From Arthrobacter echini (lineage in GTDB: Bacteria > Actinomycetota > Actinomycetes > Actinomycetales > Micrococcaceae), in the NCBI RefSeq assembly GCF_004803505.1, contig NZ_SSWH01000010.1:58795-122794 (forward strand): a stretch of 64,000 bases of DNA. The letters are read 5' to 3'. Positions 17,101-25,716 of this stretch are shown here, one piece after another. The first letter of the stretch is position 1, and each line of letters starts with the position of its first letter. The notes below the pieces were generated by a model, which was not told where the DNA came from, searched no databases, and saw nothing but the letters and a program-made list of their open reading frames with translations. The translations under genes were made by a program, and so were the position numbers.

Positions 17101-17873
17101 GGCGGACCTGCCGCACGACCGGACTCGCCCTGGTCAGCGGGCCCACCCAGGCGTATCGCGTCGCGAAAGAGTCCTACGGGCCCCTGAATCCCCAGGAGCG
17201 TGGGCTGCTCAGCAGCGATCGTTCCGCTTGGTACCGGTTCGACACGCCGGGGCGGACGATCTACGCGGCCGAGGACAAGAAGACGGCTTTCCTCGAAGCT
17301 CTCTCATGGGCGCGCATGAGAGCCGCCCACGCCTCCTACCTCGAGAAAACTGCGGCGTTCTTCGGCGCGCCCGTCGACACCATCCGGCACGAGGTGCAGG
17401 AGCAATGGCATGCCAACGGCCATATGGCGCCGGGGTGGATCCCGGCCAACTGGCGTGATGGGCGGCTGCTCTTCGAGCTCACCTTCGAACCCGGCTTATG
17501 GGTGGACATCGCCCACGCAGATACGATGCACGCACTGAACGGCGCGTTGAGCAGCCTCCTGTACGAGATCGACGTCGAGGAAACCCTCACGCTGTCCGAG
17601 GTCACCAGCGGCCGACGGGAGATCACGACCGTCCTTGCGGCCTGGATCAAGGATCAGGTTCTCGACGACGGGTCCTACCCCATGGGGATCAGGTTCCTCT
17701 CGAAGCACGGCGCAACCGACACCGGCTCCGGGTACTGCTGGGCGTTCTGGCTTCGCCGCGCCGACATAGGCCTCAACGACGACCCCGTCGCCGCGAGCAC
17801 AGGTGTGGAGATCCCGGAGAACGATCCCGCCTATGCCTTCGCTCTCTCCCGACACGACATAAAATCGCGCTGA
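17097..17873 (+). CDS. RES-domain toxin
   Basis: A protein of about 258 residues with a RES domain. Family members (MbcT, ParT, Res) destroy NAD+ or ADP-ribosylate targets. Visible landmarks are AYRVAKESYGPLN with the first Arg, WYRFDTPGRTIYAAEDKKTAFLE with the conserved Tyr and Glu, then LWVDIAHADT and a late Ser-rich stretch. It is longer than the minimal RES toxin (150-230 residues). The TTG at 17097 is chosen because it overlaps the antitoxin stop codon (TTGA) and falls just before the domain; the same frame extends further upstream but only as a shadow of the antitoxin gene. Confidence 0.8.
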   Translation: MRRTCRTTGLALVSGPTQAYRVAKESYGPLNPQERGLLSSDRSAWYRFDTPGRTIYAAEDKKTAFLEALSWARMRAAHASYLEKTAAFFGAPVDTIRHEVQEQWHANGHMAPGWIPANWRDGRLLFELTFEPGLWVDIAHADTMHALNGALSSLLYEIDVEETLTLSEVTSGRREITTVLAAWIKDQVLDDGSYPMGIRFLSKHGATDTGSGYCWAFWLRRADIGLNDDPVAASTGVEIPENDPAYAFALSRHDIKSR

Positions 17874-18106
17874 TCAGCCCTCGCCCACAACCCCACCTCC
17901 GAACACGCCCTGACCGACCCGCCCACCGCCAGGAGTAGAACCTGACGACCTCACGTCAACGGAATCATCACCGGTTCAGCTGACGCTCTCAGGAGAATTT
18001 CCCGCGTGTTGTCGGCGTGACTCGGGGCATGACGCCTCGGAACTGGACGTGACCGGAGGTGCACGCTGACTCCCTGGAGGTGGTGGGCTGGCAGGATGGT
18101 GGCGTG

Positions 18107-19525
18107 ATGATGAGCTCCGTACCCGAAGAGCCGCGGCCGATGATCCTGCGGGTGATGGTCTCCCTCGAGGGCAGCGAGCCTGCGATCTGGCGGCTCCTGG
18201 ACCTCGATGCCTCCCTGACCCTGGACAGGGTGCACGAGGTCCTCCAGGTGGCCGTCGGCTGGCGGGACGCGCATCTGCATTCCTTTACCGACACGGACCC
18301 CTATCAGCGGGTGCGGCCCGTCAACGGGATCTCGCCGGCATCCCGGCGCTGGGTGTCCCAGGACCTGCTCGAGGACAGCGACGGGGCGCTGCCGGAGCGG
18401 GACTTCACTATCGGCGCGGTTCTCACCCCCGGGTCCGGGCCCGTGTTCTACGAATACGACTTCGGTGACAGCTGGACCCACCGCCTCGATCTCATCGAGG
18501 CCCTTCCCGCGCCCGCCGGCGCCCCGCGGGCGCGGCTCGTGGACGGGGCACGCCGTGCACCGCTGGAGGACTCCGGCGGCATCGATGGCTACCACAAACT
18601 ACTCGACGCCCTCACGGACCCCGGCCACGACGACCACGACGACCTGACAGCATGGGTCGCCTGGACAGCCGGACCGTGGCAGGACTTCGCCCCCGACCAA
18701 CTGGACGCCGATGGCGTGAACACCGAACTGACACGACTATTCACCGTCAGCGACACCGTCGGTAACACGGTCGGTGAGACCGACGACCAGCCCGGGGCAG
18801 AGCGCCAACCACTGGTCCAGGACATCACCGATCGGTTGCCTGCTGGGATGCGCCGCGAGTTTCGGTCTTACCTGAACACCGCGGACCTGGATGAGCCCGC
18901 GCTGGTGGACGCGGGCTTCGCCGAAGCGATGACCGCCCCCTATTCCTGGCTTATCCGCCGGATCGGCCTCGACGGCCTGAATCTCACCGCCGCCGGCTGG
19001 CTTCCGCCCGCGGTGGTCCATCAGGCAATGGTCGAGCTCGGCTGGGCTGAGCACTGGCCCGGTAGGGCCAACCGTGAGGACCAGACCCTGCCTATCCTCC
19101 GGCTGCGCAAGAGCGCACAACGCCTGCGACTGATCCGCAGGATCAAAGGCCGGCTCGTCCTTGGAGCTGCCGCCAAGCGGCTGCTCGAGGATCCCGTCGG
19201 GCTGTGGCACTTCCTCGCCCACGCCCTGACAAATCGGACTCGGCATGACGCGGAGCGGGATGCGACCGTCCTGCTGCTCATCGAGATCGCCGTCGGAATA
19301 CACGCCGACTGGGATGACTGCCTCGATGCCGTCGCCTTCGGGCTCGGCGCCCTCGGTTGGCGGACCCGCGCAGGCACCGAACTAGAGGCCGGAGACGTCC
19401 ACGGACTGCTCAGCGAATCCCGGGAGGCGCTCCGAAGCCTAGGCATTCACACAGGCTACGGACGGACAACAAGCACGGTCACCCCGCAAGGATGCACCTT
19501 CGTCCGCGCAGCCCTCCACCCCTAA
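18107..19525 (+). CDS. Plasmid pRiA4b ORF-3 family protein
   Basis: A 472-residue protein. The N-terminal 190 residues match the pRiA4b ORF-3 (IS1096 TnpR-like) domain: LEGSEPAIWRLLDLDASLTLDRVHEVLQ and FYEYDFGDSWTHRL are characteristic. The C-terminal 250 residues form a second helical domain often attached to it in actinobacteria. Function is unknown; the family is common on plasmids and transposons. The ATG at 18107 follows AGGATGG; an in-frame GTG at 18059 is possible but has GGAGG immediately against it. The downstream 30 bases lead into an unresolved region. Confidence 0.75.
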   Translation: MMSSVPEEPRPMILRVMVSLEGSEPAIWRLLDLDASLTLDRVHEVLQVAVGWRDAHLHSFTDTDPYQRVRPVNGISPASRRWVSQDLLEDSDGALPERDFTIGAVLTPGSGPVFYEYDFGDSWTHRLDLIEALPAPAGAPRARLVDGARRAPLEDSGGIDGYHKLLDALTDPGHDDHDDLTAWVAWTAGPWQDFAPDQLDADGVNTELTRLFTVSDTVGNTVGETDDQPGAERQPLVQDITDRLPAGMRREFRSYLNTADLDEPALVDAGFAEAMTAPYSWLIRRIGLDGLNLTAAGWLPPAVVHQAMVELGWAEHWPGRANREDQTLPILRLRKSAQRLRLIRRIKGRLVLGAAAKRLLEDPVGLWHFLAHALTNRTRHDAERDATVLLLIEIAVGIHADWDDCLDAVAFGLGALGWRTRAGTELEAGDVHGLLSESREALRSLGIHTGYGRTTSTVTPQGCTFVRAALHP

Positions 19526-19556
19526 CCACCCCAGAACCCATCGAGGATCCGATCCT

Positions 19557-19868
19557 TCAGGGCCGGGACCTGTACCCCAGACTGACGTTCACAACTTCGG
19601 GGTACTCCGTTCCGCCCTGAAGGATGCTCGTCCACGGCGGCTCACCCAGAGCGTCGCGACGTGGCTGTATGAAAACACTGATGTCAGTGGTGTCCACTTC
19701 AGCTCCAGGCATCGCGATGACCTCACCCTGTGGGCTGTCTTCGAAAGACCCGAGGACGGCCCAATGCCGACGTGCATTACCGACGCAGAGCATCACTCCT
19801 TCACCGGTACGGAGCCTGAACTGATCCGCGCTCTCCAGCTCCTCGATCTGCAATGGAGCTGAGCTCAA
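19557..19868 (-). CDS. Hypothetical protein (103 aa), weak
   Basis: A frame of 103 residues from a TTG that overlaps the stop of another TTG frame (19865-20095, not called). Its composition looks like a real protein (GEGVMLCVGNARRHWAVLGSF, then an acidic stretch), but no ribosome-binding site or family is visible. It may be a remnant of a larger gene in this degraded-looking interval between the pRiA4b gene and the transfer operon. Confidence 0.35.
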   Translation of the reverse strand: MSSAPLQIEELESADQFRLRTGEGVMLCVGNARRHWAVLGSFEDSPQGEVIAMPGAEVDTTDISVFIQPRRDALGEPPWTSILQGGTEYPEVVNVSLGYRSRP

Positions 19869-19899
19869 GCCCGAGCTGACGTGCGCCGGATCGTTGCAC

Positions 19900-19930
19900 G
19901 TGATTGTCCAACAGCCCGTTGGACAATCAC
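19900..19930. terminator. Perfect 13-bp hairpin
   Basis: GTGATTGTCCAAC and its exact complement flank a five-base loop. No T-tract is present on either side. It lies between the plus-strand cargo genes and the end of the minus-strand transfer operon, so it may terminate transcription from both directions, or serve as an operator. Confidence 0.55.
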
Positions 19931-20146
19931 TTCTCGACCACCAGCGTCAGCTCTGAAGTAATTGCGAGACAGGTCCTGGTGCATTCCGGGGGCGCCGCAG
20001 GGAATCAGTACTTCTGTGTATCTGTGCCGCATCGATCCTCGGTGCACCTCCCCATGGTGCTCAATGTAGGCGCGCGAGGCTGTGATAATCCTCAAGCGGA
20101 TAGAACGATAACTTCCGACGAACCGGACAGGCTCAGGTTTAAGGGT

Positions 20147-20404
20147 CTACATCTTCATCTGGATCTTTGTGCCGTCACTGATGTGTTGGGCATAGGTAGT
20201 CAGTTCAGGATCAGTGATGTCACCGCCGATTTTCTGCCAGTTTCGGCGCAGGATCGGTTTGATCGTCGATACGGGACGGCCCTTATAGGTGCGCAGCATC
20301 CCGTCGAACATCCGCTGGTATTCTGCCGCGACCTTTTTCACTCCGCCCTGCACAGCACGATTGACCTCGCGCTCGAAGTTACCGCTGAACTTGAAACCCT
20401 CCAT
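20147..20404 (-). CDS. Small hypothetical protein at end of transfer operon
   Basis: An 85-residue basic protein beginning MEGFKFSGNFEREVNRAV and rich in Lys, Gln and Arg, with a helical N-terminal half. The composition is unlike the Arg/Pro-rich shadow frames around it. It follows the DUF4913 gene by about 150 bases on the same strand and may be the last gene of the transfer operon. A longer plus-strand frame over the same bases looks like a shadow. No family recognised. Confidence 0.5.
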   Translation of the reverse strand: MEGFKFSGNFEREVNRAVQGGVKKVAAEYQRMFDGMLRTYKGRPVSTIKPILRRNWQKIGGDITDPELTTYAQHISDGTKIQMKM

Positions 20405-20556
20405 GCCTGATGCCCCCTGCTCGATGAGGCGGCTCTTCCAGCCGCTGAATCGATCTTAAGGCGGGGTGGCGACACTCTCGGTGTCAGGCCGAAGCAGGGC
20501 TCGTATCGACCGGGCACGGGGCCCTCACCTGAACTCGTCAGATCTTTTTAGCGAAG

Positions 20557-20952
20557 CTACCAGGACCAGTTCATAGGGGGTTGTTCAGTACCGAGGATGC
20601 GTCGGGCAGTTTTCTCGGTATGTGTGGTGCCGCATTCGCCGAAGGGGCCGCGTTTGGCGAATAGGATCGTGGCGTGGCGGTCGAAGTGGTCGATCCACCA
20701 GGACGACATTCCACCCTCTGCTTGGGCCCCTAGCCATTGCTCATACAGGGCGCGGAGCCTGTCGACGGCTTCAGGGTGGTTCCACCACTGGAAGCACCAG
20801 TACTGGTTCTGTGACCGGTCGACCGACTCAAGGATCGCGACAAGGCTTTCCACCCAGTCCACGAGATCCTCCGGGGTGTAAGCCAGGTCCTCTCCATCGT
20901 CCTGACCGTTAGGTTCGGTACCACCTAAGGAACTATTGGCGGTTTCGGTCAT
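20557..20952 (-). CDS. DUF4913 family protein
   Basis: A 131-residue protein with the DUF4913 pattern: VDWVESLVAILESVDRSQ, WCFQWWNHPEAVDRLRALY and WWIDHFDRHATILF. Family members recur at the end of transfer operons in actinobacterial conjugative plasmids and have no known biochemical function. It shares four bases (ATGA) with the stop of the coupling-ATPase gene, so its synthesis is coupled to that of the coupling protein. The Trp-rich core suggests a protein-binding surface. Confidence 0.8.
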   Translation of the reverse strand: MTETANSSLGGTEPNGQDDGEDLAYTPEDLVDWVESLVAILESVDRSQNQYWCFQWWNHPEAVDRLRALYEQWLGAQAEGGMSSWWIDHFDRHATILFAKRGPFGECGTTHTEKTARRILGTEQPPMNWSW

Positions 20953-22637
20953 GACGGCGTCCCTGAGTGCTGACCTTTGATGCGGTCGACGGTTTCCCCG
21001 ATGCGGGCGTTAATCGTCCTGTCGCGGAACCAGGGCACGGTACGGATGATGGCCCCTCCGCCGTTGGAGGTCTTCACCCATGCCCGGTTGGCCGGGAGCT
21101 CGGAGAGCTCGGAGACAGGCATGATGTCGCGCCGCTGGGTTTGCACGGATCGGGAGGAGCCGTTCCTCGAGGTCGAGGAGCTGCGGACTTTCGCGTCGTA
21201 CTGCCCGATGGTCTTGGATAGGGATTCGAGGAATTGTGTGTCGTCGGACCCGCCGCCGTAGACCTTGATCGCGGCCGCGGACCAGAGCGTGTCCCACCCG
21301 GTGCGTTCGAGCATCGCCATGCCCTGCCCGCGGGTCTGGAAATACGCGCTGACGACGATGCCCATGGACCCGAAGAACGAATACCACTCGGGTAGCTGCT
21401 TGAGTTGGACGACGTTCCCGACCTCGTCCAGGTCAGCGACCAACGGCACCGGCAGGCGGCCGCCGGCGCGGCGTGCGGCCTGCTGGGCGGCGGTGAACAC
21501 CGCATAGACCAGGGTGGACACGAACGCGGCCCCGGAGCCGGCTGCGTCCTGGGAGAGCAGGATGAGGGTGTCTTTGCTGGTCACGAACCGGGTCGGGTCG
21601 AACACCGGCACCCCAGGTGTCGGCGTCGACCAGGCCACGAGCTCGTCGTGCACGAGGGCCGAGGCCATGCGCTGGGCGCTGGCGGCCACGGACCCGCGGG
21701 TGTCCTCCGGCTGGGCGCTCATCCCCTTCAACGCCGACGCTGGACCTTTATGCCCGGCCCGTTCTAGCACCTCGGCGGGTTCCATGAAGTCCGCCGACGA
21801 TACCCATCGCAGCACGTCCTTCATGGTGCCGTCACTCTTGGCGGCGGCGAGGAGGCACCAGGCAAGGAAGTCGCGGCCTTGGGAGTCGAACTGGGCATCT
21901 CCCTTGCCCTGACCGGCGCTGGGAGCCGAGGAGGTTTCGAAGATCGAGGCGACCTCGCCTGCGCTCACCGTGTCCGTGACGACCGTGAGCGGGTTGAAGA
22001 CCATCGCGGGCCGGTGGCTGTTGCGCCAGATCCGTTGCGGGTCGAACAGCCACACCGTTCCGGTCTCGGAGCGGGCGGCCAGGACTTCTGCGACGCCGTC
22101 GACCTTATTACTGGTCATGATGTACGCACCCGGGGCCTCCAGTGCGTGGCGGACGACCTGTGTCGTGGTCTTACCCCGCCCGGTCCCCCACACATGGGTC
22201 GAGCACTCACGCCAGCCCTGGATCACTGCTTTTGTGCCGGAGTCACCGGCGTACCCGATTGTCAGCCCTGGGCCGATGTCGCCTGCCTCCGGGTGGAGCC
22301 GGGCCGCTTCGGTAAGGCGGGCGTCCACCATTGCCGGGCGCATCTTCCCGCCAGGACTCATCCGACGGGACGCCTCGGCGGTCCTGGACACAGGCCGGGT
22401 GCTCCACCACGCGAAGGCCGCGATGACCACGACCGCTTCCGCGCCGAGCAACCAGGACGCGGCCGCCGGCCACGGATCCCCTGTGGCAAGACCAATCGCC
22501 AGGATGATCGGGTTCCACGACAGCTCCGTGGGAACCGGAGTGAAGGCTCCGGCGAGGTGGATCAGGGCGACCGCGACGAACGCCGCTAAAGCCACGGACG
22601 AGAACGCGATGATGGGGCCGTTCTCCTCGTTCCTCAT
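20949..22637 (-). CDS. Type IV coupling ATPase (VirD4/TraG-like)
   Basis: A 562-residue membrane-anchored ATPase that should link the relaxosome to the secretion channel. Two N-terminal membrane segments (residues about 9-31 and 60-79) are followed by Walker A GTGRGKTT (151-158), a Walker B-like VADLDEVGNVVQL, and the VSAYFQTRGQG motif typical of TraD/VirD4. The ATG at 22637 shares ATGA with the stop of the VirB4-like gene; the frame runs open upstream to 23255, but that part is a shadow of virB4. The protein lacks a long acidic tail, so relaxase contact may go through its C-terminal Ser/Arg-rich region. Confidence 0.9.
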   Translation of the reverse strand: MRNEENGPIIAFSSVALAAFVAVALIHLAGAFTPVPTELSWNPIILAIGLATGDPWPAAASWLLGAEAVVVIAAFAWWSTRPVSRTAEASRRMSPGGKMRPAMVDARLTEAARLHPEAGDIGPGLTIGYAGDSGTKAVIQGWRECSTHVWGTGRGKTTTQVVRHALEAPGAYIMTSNKVDGVAEVLAARSETGTVWLFDPQRIWRNSHRPAMVFNPLTVVTDTVSAGEVASIFETSSAPSAGQGKGDAQFDSQGRDFLAWCLLAAAKSDGTMKDVLRWVSSADFMEPAEVLERAGHKGPASALKGMSAQPEDTRGSVAASAQRMASALVHDELVAWSTPTPGVPVFDPTRFVTSKDTLILLSQDAAGSGAAFVSTLVYAVFTAAQQAARRAGGRLPVPLVADLDEVGNVVQLKQLPEWYSFFGSMGIVVSAYFQTRGQGMAMLERTGWDTLWSAAAIKVYGGGSDDTQFLESLSKTIGQYDAKVRSSSTSRNGSSRSVQTQRRDIMPVSELSELPANRAWVKTSNGGGAIIRTVPWFRDRTINARIGETVDRIKGQHSGTPS

Positions 22638-24175
22638 CGGTTGATCTTGGCTTGGGCGGCAGCCCATGCCTGGTTCGTGTTGTGGGCGCGGTGTTCCCCG
22701 GCGGTGAGGTTCACCCGGAACGGCACTCCGGGTTCGGACCCGGTTTTCAGCATGAACCGTCCCCGCCCGGGGGGCGGGGATACCTGATTGGTGTTGGGGT
22801 TCATCGACCCTTCGGCCGACCATCCGACCAGCATCGCCTTCTCCCGCTCGGAGACGGGGAACACCGTTTCCAGCAGGCCCATCTCGTTCTGCGCCAGCCC
22901 ACCGAGGATCTTCACGGAGGAGCGTTCCACGAAGCCGGTCGCGATTTTCGTCAGCTCGTCCGTGGACAGCTGCAGGTCCTTCATCGAGTGCGTGATCATC
23001 AGCTGACCCAGGCCCTTGGTCCGGTTCAGGCGGGTGATCGAGTCGATCTGATGCACCAGCAGCTCGCTCGCGCGCAGGGACTGCCACAGCTCGTCCATGA
23101 TCATCAGGTGATGGCGTTCCTCCATCAGCCCAGCATCGGCCAGGGTTTTCGCGGCCGAGATGCCGGCCTGCCCGTAGGACCAGCACACCGTCTGCACCGC
23201 GGCGCGGAGCGTCAGCTGGGACTCGTCGATGAGGGAAATATCGAAGTCCACGCAAGCGTCGATCTTCATCTCCTTCGTGGTCTGCTGGCAGAACACATCA
23301 CCGAACGGTCCGTGCTCCCCGAGGGCGTTCAAGCCGGCGAGGAGGTTCTTGACCTGCGGCAGGTACTCGGCGGACTCCTCGATGAGCAGCGCCGACTGGA
23401 TCTGAGGTGGCGCGGACTTGATCGCGGCGACGACGTCGCCGACCAAAGGCTGCCGGCCCTCAGCTTCGGCCTTTTCGGCGGCCATGGCGATACCCATGGA
23501 TAGCACCGTCTGTTCCTGCTTCTTCGCATCGAGGGGTTCCTTGAAGACCAGTTCGATGAGCCCGGTGAGGGTCATCAGGCGACGGGCGTGGATCTCGGCG
23601 CGCATCTGCCGTTGCATCGGGGCCGGAAGGCGTTCGAGTTCCCGCCAGAGCGGACCGGCATCGAGCGGGTTGATCGCCCCGACACCGGGGGCGACCTGCA
23701 CGACCTGACCCTTGGTCTCCAGGATCACGCCGGCGAAGTCAGGTTTGAGGTCCCCTGCCACGAGGATCAGGAACCCCTGATCGATCAGGGCCAACGCCAT
23801 ACGGACGGCGACCGAGGACTTCCCCCGCCCGTTCAGGCCCAGGATGAACCCAGACGGTGAGGAGATGATGCCGTGCAGGAACAGGCTGATCGGGTCCCCG
23901 CACACCACGGAACTGTTGAGGAGGTTCCGGCCCAGGACCGCACCGACCAGCGGCGAGGACGTGCCGACGCAGAACGGCCACAGGCCCGCGGTCTGGTTCG
24001 AGGTGGCGGTGAACTCCGGTGGCGGTTCGACCCACGTCACCATGCCGCCCTCGCGGACCCGCATGCCCTTCTCCGTGAGCTGCGGGAACGACGCAGCAGT
24101 AACTGCGGCTGCTGTCTCGGAGCGGCCCAGGAACCGGTCCATGACCTTGTCGATGAGTTGGTCGAAGGCGGACAT
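22634..24175 (-). CDS. VirB4-like ATPase
   Basis: A 513-residue ATPase of the VirB4/TraC class, expected to power assembly of the secretion channel. Walker A reads GLNGRGKSS (residues about 113-121), a DEL-type Walker B appears as LMIMDELWQSL, and GLGQLMITHSMKDLQ is the conserved sensor segment. It is shorter than proteobacterial VirB4 (about 800 residues): the N-terminal domain is largely supplied by the preceding SCO6880-type gene, as in other actinobacterial systems. The ATG overlaps the stop of that gene by one base (TAATG). Confidence 0.88.
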   Translation of the reverse strand: MSAFDQLIDKVMDRFLGRSETAAAVTAASFPQLTEKGMRVREGGMVTWVEPPPEFTATSNQTAGLWPFCVGTSSPLVGAVLGRNLLNSSVVCGDPISLFLHGIISSPSGFILGLNGRGKSSVAVRMALALIDQGFLILVAGDLKPDFAGVILETKGQVVQVAPGVGAINPLDAGPLWRELERLPAPMQRQMRAEIHARRLMTLTGLIELVFKEPLDAKKQEQTVLSMGIAMAAEKAEAEGRQPLVGDVVAAIKSAPPQIQSALLIEESAEYLPQVKNLLAGLNALGEHGPFGDVFCQQTTKEMKIDACVDFDISLIDESQLTLRAAVQTVCWSYGQAGISAAKTLADAGLMEERHHLMIMDELWQSLRASELLVHQIDSITRLNRTKGLGQLMITHSMKDLQLSTDELTKIATGFVERSSVKILGGLAQNEMGLLETVFPVSEREKAMLVGWSAEGSMNPNTNQVSPPPGRGRFMLKTGSEPGVPFRVNLTAGEHRAHNTNQAWAAAQAKINR

Positions 24176-25716
24176 TAGAGGGCCTTCCTGACGTCGGAGG
24201 AGATGGTGGCCAGGTGCTCTGGCACGAGCCCGAGCCCGAGGTTGAAGGAGAACGCGGCGTCGTCGTTGTAGTCACACGACCTCATGCGGATCTGGATGCC
24301 GGTGGTCGCGTTGCGCATGATCTTCGCTTCCACGGCTTGGAGCTGCTCCGGTGTCTCGACCGTCGCGGTGACACCGATCGCGAACCGGACCAGCGCGGCC
24401 CCTTCTGCTTGCTCCCGCTCGGCCTTGCGTGCCTTCTCGAGGGCGATGATCTGCGAGCTGGTCGGACGCCGACCCTTCTGGTTCGTGGCGAACTGGGCGT
24501 TGGTGAGCGCTTGGGCGACCTGCTGCGCGGACTTCTCCGGCGGCTGAGGGCGGTAGAACACGGTGACGCGCTTTTGCAGCATGCTCGCATCAGGGCCCAG
24601 CAGGGCCACCAGGGCGTTCTCGCGGAACGTCCCGGCCGGCGGCCGGAACATCTGCCACGACTTACTCGCCACCCCGGCGTGGTCGTACCTGCCCGGGTAC
24701 CCGATCATCCTCGCGGCAGAGGGTCCCACCTCGTGCCAGCCCAGGCCGGTCCCGGTACCGGAGAGACGGGCGCGCTCAACGGCGGCCGCGGCGTGCGGAT
24801 TGAACGCGACGAACGTCTGGTCGGTGAGGTCAGCGGCCCGCATGAGGGACACGCTTCCCGCGCCGACGTCCTCGAGTTCTTCCTTGAAGCCCTGCAGGAG
24901 CGACGTCACATCGGCCACCAGCTCCGCAGCGGAGCGCTCCGGCGCCCGGTCCCCGTCGTTGGCCTTGCCGCTGAACGTCAGCGCCACCCACTGCTCGAGC
25001 TTGGGCACGTCGAGGTTGAGGTTGTTCACCACGTCATCCATCACCTGACGTGCGAAGGCGGGCACCTCATGGGACCCGGCCTGCTGCCGCGCCACCGCGA
25101 TGGCGTCCGGCAGGCGTTCACCCGGATCGGTCGTCGACTGCGTCGTCACCGAAATCTGCTCGACCCGTGCGTTGGAACCGGCGTCACGCTGGAACGCAGC
25201 CCACGACCCGACAAGCCGGTTCACCCGGTCCTGATCCAGCAGGCCCAGGCCTGAGGAGTTCGTGGAGAAGAAGACGGTGCCGGTCCTTAGTTTCGGGTGC
25301 CACAGCATGACACCCTCGTTGCCGAACAGGTCCTGGAAGTCGATCAGCTCGGTCGCGGCCAACAGGCCAGGAGCCCGGAATGAACCGTCCGGGATCTGCG
25401 AGACGGGCCCGGACTTGTAGACGGTCTTCCCGGCCTTCGTGGCCTTGGAGTGCATGCTGCGCGCCAGCCACCGCTCAGGCTTGGACCGATTGTTGCGGTC
25501 CTTCGAGCCGAGGATCGTGGCGGCGACGAACGCGACCAGGGCGATGCCGACGGCCACCCAAATCTGGGCGGCCATGATCGCGATGAACACCCCAATGGCG
25601 CCCGCGCCCAGAACGACGGTCGAGGCCATCGAGAACCCCATCAGACCCGCCGTCCGGTCTTCTGCGATGTTGCCGTACTGCCGGACGATTGTCTGATCCG
25701 TACTCACTGAGCTCAA
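24175..25716 (-). CDS. SCO6880-type conjugation protein (PrgI/VirB4 N-domain-like)
   Basis: A 513-residue protein of the SCO6880 family. Two adjacent membrane helices (residues about 26-65) resemble PrgI/VirB3; the rest is a soluble domain like the N-terminal half of VirB4 (VMLWHPKLRTGTVFFSTNSSGLGLLDQ). It forms the inner-membrane base together with the VirB4-like ATPase. It overlaps the VirB6-like gene by four bases (ATGA) and the VirB4-like gene by one, fixing its start. Confidence 0.85.
   Translation of the reverse strand: MSSVSTDQTIVRQYGNIAEDRTAGLMGFSMASTVVLGAGAIGVFIAIMAAQIWVAVGIALVAFVAATILGSKDRNNRSKPERWLARSMHSKATKAGKTVYKSGPVSQIPDGSFRAPGLLAATELIDFQDLFGNEGVMLWHPKLRTGTVFFSTNSSGLGLLDQDRVNRLVGSWAAFQRDAGSNARVEQISVTTQSTTDPGERLPDAIAVARQQAGSHEVPAFARQVMDDVVNNLNLDVPKLEQWVALTFSGKANDGDRAPERSAAELVADVTSLLQGFKEELEDVGAGSVSLMRAADLTDQTFVAFNPHAAAAVERARLSGTGTGLGWHEVGPSAARMIGYPGRYDHAGVASKSWQMFRPPAGTFRENALVALLGPDASMLQKRVTVFYRPQPPEKSAQQVAQALTNAQFATNQKGRRPTSSQIIALEKARKAEREQAEGAALVRFAIGVTATVETPEQLQAVEAKIMRNATTGIQIRMRSCDYNDDAAFSFNLGLGLVPEHLATISSDVRKAL

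Noticed and set aside
19904..20410. 168-residue plus-strand frame
   Set aside because: It starts inside the perfect hairpin and runs opposite the more protein-like 85-residue minus-strand gene; no ribosome-binding site.
22638..23255. Upstream extension of the coupling ATPase to 768 residues
   Set aside because: The extra N-terminus is Arg/Pro-rich and lies opposite-frame over the VirB4-like gene; the ATGA-coupled start at 22637 leads directly into the membrane segments.
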